Shown: positions 59,946-64,000 of the stretch, piece by piece
How the letters are laid out: each line of letters begins with the position of its first letter
How positions within the stretch are numbered: position 1 is the first letter of the stretch
From: Ailanthus altissimus
Taxonomy: Eukaryota; Streptophyta; Magnoliopsida; Sapindales; Simaroubaceae
NCBI GenBank assembly: GCA_946807835.1
Contig: OX327697.1
Span: 21,462,001-21,526,000, forward strand
Reading direction: 5' to 3'
Length of the DNA stretch: 64,000 nt
Notes under the pieces: model-generated
What the model was told of the DNA's origin: nothing
The model's input: only the letters and a program-made list of their open reading frames with translations
Database searches by the model: none
Translations under genes and position numbers: made by a program

Positions 59946-60586
59946 CTATCAAACTGTCTTTCAATCTGATTTTTAAACTGTTTGAAGATATTTAGAGATT
60001 CAGACTTTAGTTTCATAGGGAAAATCCAAGTGTACCTTGAATAATCATCTATAAAACTGATGTAGTATTTGAAGTTCTCTCTGGTTTCAGTAGATGAGGG
60101 ACCCCATATATCTGAATATATAAGATTTAGAGGTTGTTTTGATTTTATGGTAGTACAAGGAAAATGGAGTCTATGTAGTTTACCAAGTTGACATGAGTCA
60201 CAAAACACTGGTTTATATTTTTCATTACTGTCAAAGAGAAGATTACAAATATGCATTACATTTTTTAAAGTGTGGGGACTTGGGTGACCAAGTCTTCTAT
60301 GCCATAAATTGTAATCACTCTCCTTTTTACTATAGTAAGTCAGAAAACAAGCTACACAAGTACCAAAATTTGATCTAGTTTGACAATTTTGAAGAGAATT
60401 AGATACACGTGACTGATTCTTATTTATATTACATTGTGTATTCACAAAACAAAATGATAGCATAGAGGTGGGATGAGTATTTAACAGTGGAGATGGTGTG
60501 GTGTTTGAGAACTGATCTTCAATGTTTCTGGTAGTACTTAAGGTAAGCTTATAGAGGCCCTTCACAGCAGTACCCTTGAGCAACAT
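59930..60586 (-). pseudogene. Copia pre-integrase and integrase N-terminal half
   Basis: Contains LWHRRLGHPSPHTLKN (pre-integrase, zinc-binding His), FCDSCQLGKLHRLHF (C-x2-C), LIYSDIWGPSSTE (first catalytic Asp) and FIDDYSRYTWIFPMK. It ends at FDRKIKILQS where the second catalytic Asp region should begin. There the sequence jumps straight to the RT YVDD box, so the second Asp and the Glu of the integrase triad are gone. Confidence 0.88.
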
Positions 60587-60589
60587 AAT

Positions 60590-62008
60590 TCATGTTCTCT
60601 TGTCCTTTATGAAACACAAATCAGGAAAAAATTCAATCAATATATTGTTGTCATATACTAACTTTGAGACACTGATCAAATTTTTGATGATAGAAGGTAC
60701 AAACAATAGATCATTAAGTAGTAAATAGTGTTGTGAGTTATGTATCCATGCAATACTAGTGCTTTTTATCAGTAAGCCTAAATCATTACTAATAAATAGT
60801 TGTTCATTACCTGTAAATTCAGCTTTGTTGGATAGATTGGCTTCATTGTTTGTCAAGTGATGTATGGCACCTGAGTCTAGATACCAACCTTGATCAGTAA
60901 TTCCTTCTTGTTCTTGTTGAGAAGCTATATATGCAGCTCTTTGTCCTGTATTGACATCTGTACCATGTCCTCCAAATTTTTGATTTCCTGTATTCCTAAA
61001 GCCTGATTGCTGCTTAGGTACATAATCTTTATTGTACCTGTAATAACATTTGGCAGCAATGTGCCCTTGTTTCTCACAAATCTGACATATTAATTTGTTA
61101 AAGTATCCACTTCTTCCACTAAATCTTTCTGTCATAGACTGTTGACCTCTTCCTCTATAGCTTTGAGTTCCTCTTCCAAAGTTTCCATTGCTGGTGACTA
61201 TGCCAGCAGTATTATTGCTTTCACCATAGTTATTCTTGAAGTTATTGTTATAAAATCCACCACTAAATCCTCCTCTCTTTTGATTTTTCTAAACAAAATT
61301 AGCTGAATAGTCTTGATTACCAATTTTGTTCCTTAAATTTTGCATGATTCTACTTTCTTGAGTCAACAACATCGAGTAGGCTTCGTTCAAACTAATAGAA
61401 CCTAATTTGCTTATGATCAAAACTATAGTTAAATCATATTCAGGTCTTATTCCAGATATCATGTATTCAATGAACTCATCATCTTCAATTGAACATCCAG
61501 CCAGAGCAAGTTCATCAACTAGATTTTTTACTTTCAAAAAATAATCTGACATAGTCATATTACCTTTATTTATCATTGTTAACTGTCGTTTTATTTGTAA
61601 GAATCGAGCCTTGGATTCACTTCTAAACTGCTTCTCTACTGAGATCCAAAGTTCTCTTGAAATTGTACTATCAATTATCAAGCATAATATTGTGTCACTT
61701 ATTGTTGAAAATAACCAGCTCAGTAACAGTTGATCTTGGCATTTCCATGTTTCATATTTTGGATTCTCGACTAGATTTGTTCCTTGTTCTGCATTACCAG
61801 CTCTGAGTAATTGATTAGGAACGGATCTGCTACCATTGATGAAATTTTCTAATTGATTTCCTCTTATTGCAGTTAAGACTTGTGATTTTTAGATGGAGTA
61901 ATTTGTTCTGGTTAGTTTTACTATGGATGGAAAAGAATTGAATGTTGTTGAGTTTGTATTTAAATTTATTGATGACAAATTTGTATTTGAGATGTTTGCT
62001 TGAGCCAT
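60590..62008 (-). pseudogene. Copia gag with zinc knuckle, and protease
   Basis: The start ATGGCTCAAGC at 62008 lies just after the primer site. The gag core is 61681-61289 (IDSTISRELWISVEKQFR, KARFLQIKRQLTM, MSDYFLKVKNLVDELA). The knuckle CQICEKQGHIAAKC has correct C-x2-C-x4-H-x4-C spacing. Protease follows with WYLDSGAIHHLT, its DSG triad intact. Stops interrupt near 61890 and at 61286. Gag packages RNA and the protease matures the polyprotein in an intact copy. Confidence 0.88.
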
Positions 62009-62021
62009 GGCTTTGATACCA

Positions 62022-62345
62022 TGAAAGAATTCTTAGGTCTGTTTGGTTGTAAAGAAAATAAGCAAAAGTAGAGCAAGAAAGAAAAGTTCCAGAAATTCTC
62101 TAAATTTAAAAAATACTGTTTTATTGCTTACTTCAATTCTTAATACAACACACCTATTTATACAAGTAGTATTACACAAGCATTACACAAAATATACACG
62201 TGGCCTTGGATCCAAAATTTAAGGAAACTAACAAGAAATGTAATAGAAAAGAGAAAAGTGCAGAATTCTGGAATACTTCTGCACATTTGTGCTTCTGAAT
62301 CATCATGACATACGTCCAGTAACCTTCAGCCTATATAATCTAACA
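62022..62345 (-). repeat. 5' LTR of the deleted copia element
   Basis: It carries a TATAAATA promoter-like box on the minus strand (62155-62162; the same box is at 58753-58760 in the 3' LTR). Confidence 0.92.
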
Positions 62346-62812
62346 ATTATTTAGTAAAAACAATAAATACAAAATAAGGATGAACACTCAAAAGGGAATG
62401 AAATCCATTAGTAGCAGAATAATGCAAAAATCATTGACATTAGTAACATTTTACTACAGTCAAAACAGTGTATGCCAATCTAAGCTTTACAAAGGAATAG
62501 AGGGATCCACAAACTATGGCAGCCCACCTGCTGGCCAAGTTGCTTTAAATCATTCATGTTTAACAGTGTGGACGTAAAATTTTCCTATTGTTATCAATGA
62601 ATGAAATTAAAGACATATTTCTTAAAAAAAAAAAAAGGAATAGAGGGCAGCTGCTTCAAACATCCTAGTATTTAACAAAAGAGAGCTCTTATTTTTCTTT
62701 TGGTGCTTGATGTACAAAACAAGAAACAAGATCATTAATTTTTTACAAAAAATGTTACTGGTCACGATTTTGTGCATGCTATCTACAACCATCAAATGAA
62801 CCAATGAGAAAG

Positions 62813-62890
62813 GATAAAGAATAGTAGCTGCTAACCACATTTGCAATTCCAGATAAAGAATAGTAACTGCTAAACACATTTGCAATTCCA
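62813..62890. repeat. 39-bp tandem duplication in the GT61 3' flank
   Basis: Units 62813-62851 and 62852-62890 (GATAAAGAATAGTA, then CTGCTAA, then CACATTTGCAATTCCA) differ at two positions. It lies 15 bases past the stop codon of the GT61 gene, probably in its 3' untranslated region. Confidence 0.85.
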
Positions 62891-62904
62891 GATAACCGTG
62901 TAAT

Positions 62905-64000
62905 CTACTGTGACTGATGATGTAAGTGAAGGTTGGTTCTATTGATGGAATAACCATAAGCACGAACCAACCGCTTTCGAAATCTTCTGAGGTTTAATCT
63001 CACATTTTGGCCTTCAAGATAGATTGACTTTGTGTATTGCCATCCCTTTTTGGTCACACTCGTAGGATCTGTAAGAACAGGATCATCTTTACCATATGTA
63101 TCATATAATGAACTTTCTCTGGGAAGAATTGTGTAGCTGATATACTTCAAACCAAGTTTCCTTGCTGGTTCTCCATAATATGTCTCTGCTGCCCAATCAG
63201 TTCCAAGGGGAATAACTTGAATGAACACAGAGCCAGGCTTCATGAAGAGAAAATGAGTCATGGCCGCGCCATGGACTCCAACCATGACATCACTTGAGTT
63301 CAGTACCCGATATATCTTTGCCAATTCTGTAGTTTGATCAGGCCTTAAAACTTCAACCTGAAACCCAATTTCCTCAGCCATTTTCACCAACAAATCCTCG
63401 TTAGTTATAGCTCTTGAGCCATTTCTAGATAGCACGACCAATTTTGGCTTCTTCAGTTGATCTTCTTGCACTTCCTTTTCAAGCAGTAATGAGGTTTCTG
63501 ACAATGGAGACAGAGAAAGTTTCTCTCTTAATTTTTCTTGTGCTTTTCGCTCCTCGTGAATCAAACCTCTAATTCGAGGCCAGTAAGCTTGATCGAGAAG
63601 ATTTCTAAAATCAACAATGGTCTTATTTCCTCGCATTAATGAAGGATCCACAGTGAGCTCATCATGGATTCTTAGACCAACAATTGCTTCTGGAAAGCAA
63701 TGAGTTCTGTTGTCTCCACTAAAATTTATTGCTGGATAATCTGATAGACGTGACAGAACATCGCCATACTTCATAATCCACCAATTATGATATTCAAGAA
63801 TGACAAACACAACCTTCTTGTTCAAATGCTGAGAAGTAATATATAATGGCAAAAGTCCATCATTGAATTCGTGATAAACATTACCGGTATAGCCCCCAGT
63901 TGAGAAGAACACGGCTGGAACCTCATGTTTAACATCACAGTGATGGTTAGTTGCTGCACCTACTTTCTTTAAAACAAGGTCTAATTCATCGATGGCGTCC
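62905..64000 (-). CDS. GT61-family glycosyltransferase (xylan side-chain type), 3' exon; 5' end outside the window
   Basis: Open from the right edge to the stop at 62905-62907, about 364 residues. Near the start is VPAVFFSTGGYTGNVYHEFN, then WWIMKYGDVLSRLSDYP and HCFPEAIVGLRIHDELTVDP. Next are PKLVVLSRNGSRAITNEDLL, VGVHGAAMTHFLFMKPGSVF and IPLGTDWAAETYYGEPA, which identify the GT61 (DUF563) domain. GVHGAAMTHFLF is the strongest signature. Known for the family: Golgi type II membrane enzymes adding arabinose or xylose to xylan or mucilage; the exact donor cannot be told from this. The membrane anchor is expected upstream, outside the window. The frame continues above 63912, where GTG encodes an internal valine, not a start. 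Tail ends HHQSQ. Confidence 0.92.
   Translation of the reverse strand, partial: DAIDELDLVLKKVGAATNHHCDVKHEVPAVFFSTGGYTGNVYHEFNDGLLPLYITSQHLNKKVVFVILEYHNWWIMKYGDVLSRLSDYPAINFSGDNRTHCFPEAIVGLRIHDELTVDPSLMRGNKTIVDFRNLLDQAYWPRIRGLIHEERKAQEKLREKLSLSPLSETSLLLEKEVQEDQLKKPKLVVLSRNGSRAITNEDLLVKMAEEIGFQVEVLRPDQTTELAKIYRVLNSSDVMVGVHGAAMTHFLFMKPGSVFIQVIPLGTDWAAETYYGEPARKLGLKYISYTILPRESSLYDTYGKDDPVLTDPTSVTKKGWQYTKSIYLEGQNVRLNLRRFRKRLVRAYGYSINRTNLHLHHQSQ

Larger units (their letters stand above)
58620..62345 (-). mobile_element. Ty1/copia retrotransposon with an internal deletion
   Basis: 3726 bp with a perfect ATTAT duplication (58615-58619 and 62346-62350). The 5' LTR is 62022-62345 (324 bp), the 3' LTR 58620-58959 (340 bp); ends TGTTAGATTA and TTCTTTCA. 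The primer site TGGTATCAAAGCC abuts the 5' LTR (62009-62021) and a GAGATGGGGGG polypurine tract abuts the 3' LTR. The length is well below the roughly 5 kb usual for copia. The integrase catalytic core and the first half of RT are missing (junction near 59940). Confidence 0.93.

Noticed and set aside
63910..63912. Start codon of the GT61 gene at GTG 63912
   Set aside because: The frame stays open to the window edge with conserved-looking residues (HEVPAVFFSTGG), so this is an internal valine.
1..64000. CRISPR arrays, bacterial operons, riboswitches or ribosome binding sites
   Set aside because: Nothing of the kind is present; the DNA is a plant nuclear region with introns and retrotransposons.

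Overview
The window is nuclear DNA of a flowering plant, most likely a eudicot. It is AT-rich, its genes carry introns, and it holds a MIKC-type MADS-box gene, a plant-specific KCH-type kinesin-14 gene, a GT61 glycosyltransferase gene and many Ty1/copia and Ty3/gypsy retrotransposons. I cannot name the species from sequence alone.

Layout. Positions 1-1.4 kb hold the first two coding exons of a minus-strand AGL15/AGL18-like MADS-box gene that runs off the left edge. From 3.0 to 33.5 kb lies one nest of retroelements. The outermost is a minus-strand Ty1/copia element (LTRs 3029-3959 and 32652-33545). It is split by a minus-strand Athila-like Ty3/gypsy element (LTRs 4872-6264 and 21153-32401) with a tRNA-Asp primer site and recognisable gag, protease, RT, RNase H and integrase. 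The Athila element is itself interrupted by two copies of a probable solo LTR family (here 'X', 8874-11667 and 17203-19911), by a TRIM at the edge of the second X copy (19912-20353), and by two copies of another LTR-like family (here 'Y', 21987-24277 and 24616-32154). The second Y copy is split again by a gag-only Athila-type element (24875-30088) with a perfect 5-bp target duplication. From 33.7 to 36.1 kb is a decayed plus-strand copia remnant holding a fragment of plastid trnI-GAU. A hAT transposase fragment sits at 37.2 kb. A young plus-strand copia element with a perfect target duplication (TCTAG) occupies 37666-43340.

The one complete host gene is the kinesin at 44810-54000, plus strand. 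I assembled 19 coding exons by hand. They total 3051 nt with consistent phase at every junction (1016 residues): an N-terminal calponin-homology domain, a coiled-coil linker and an internal motor domain. Seventeen introns are GT-AG. One, in the motor domain, has a U12-type donor (ATATCCTT) and no GT-AG alternative. A MITE-like element lies just past the polyadenylation signal. About 4 kb of AT-rich intergenic DNA follows, then a short minus-strand copia deletion derivative (58620-62345, TSD ATTAT), and finally the 3' exon of a minus-strand GT61 glycosyltransferase gene running off the right edge.

The three host genes show no sign of working together; the window reads as a gene-poor, transposon-rich interval between ordinary genes. 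The most interesting observations are the U12-type intron with apparent AT-AA ends, the depth of the retroelement nest, the plastid tRNA fragment, the TRIM with a 47-bp interior, and several transposons broken mainly by stops of the C-to-T kind.
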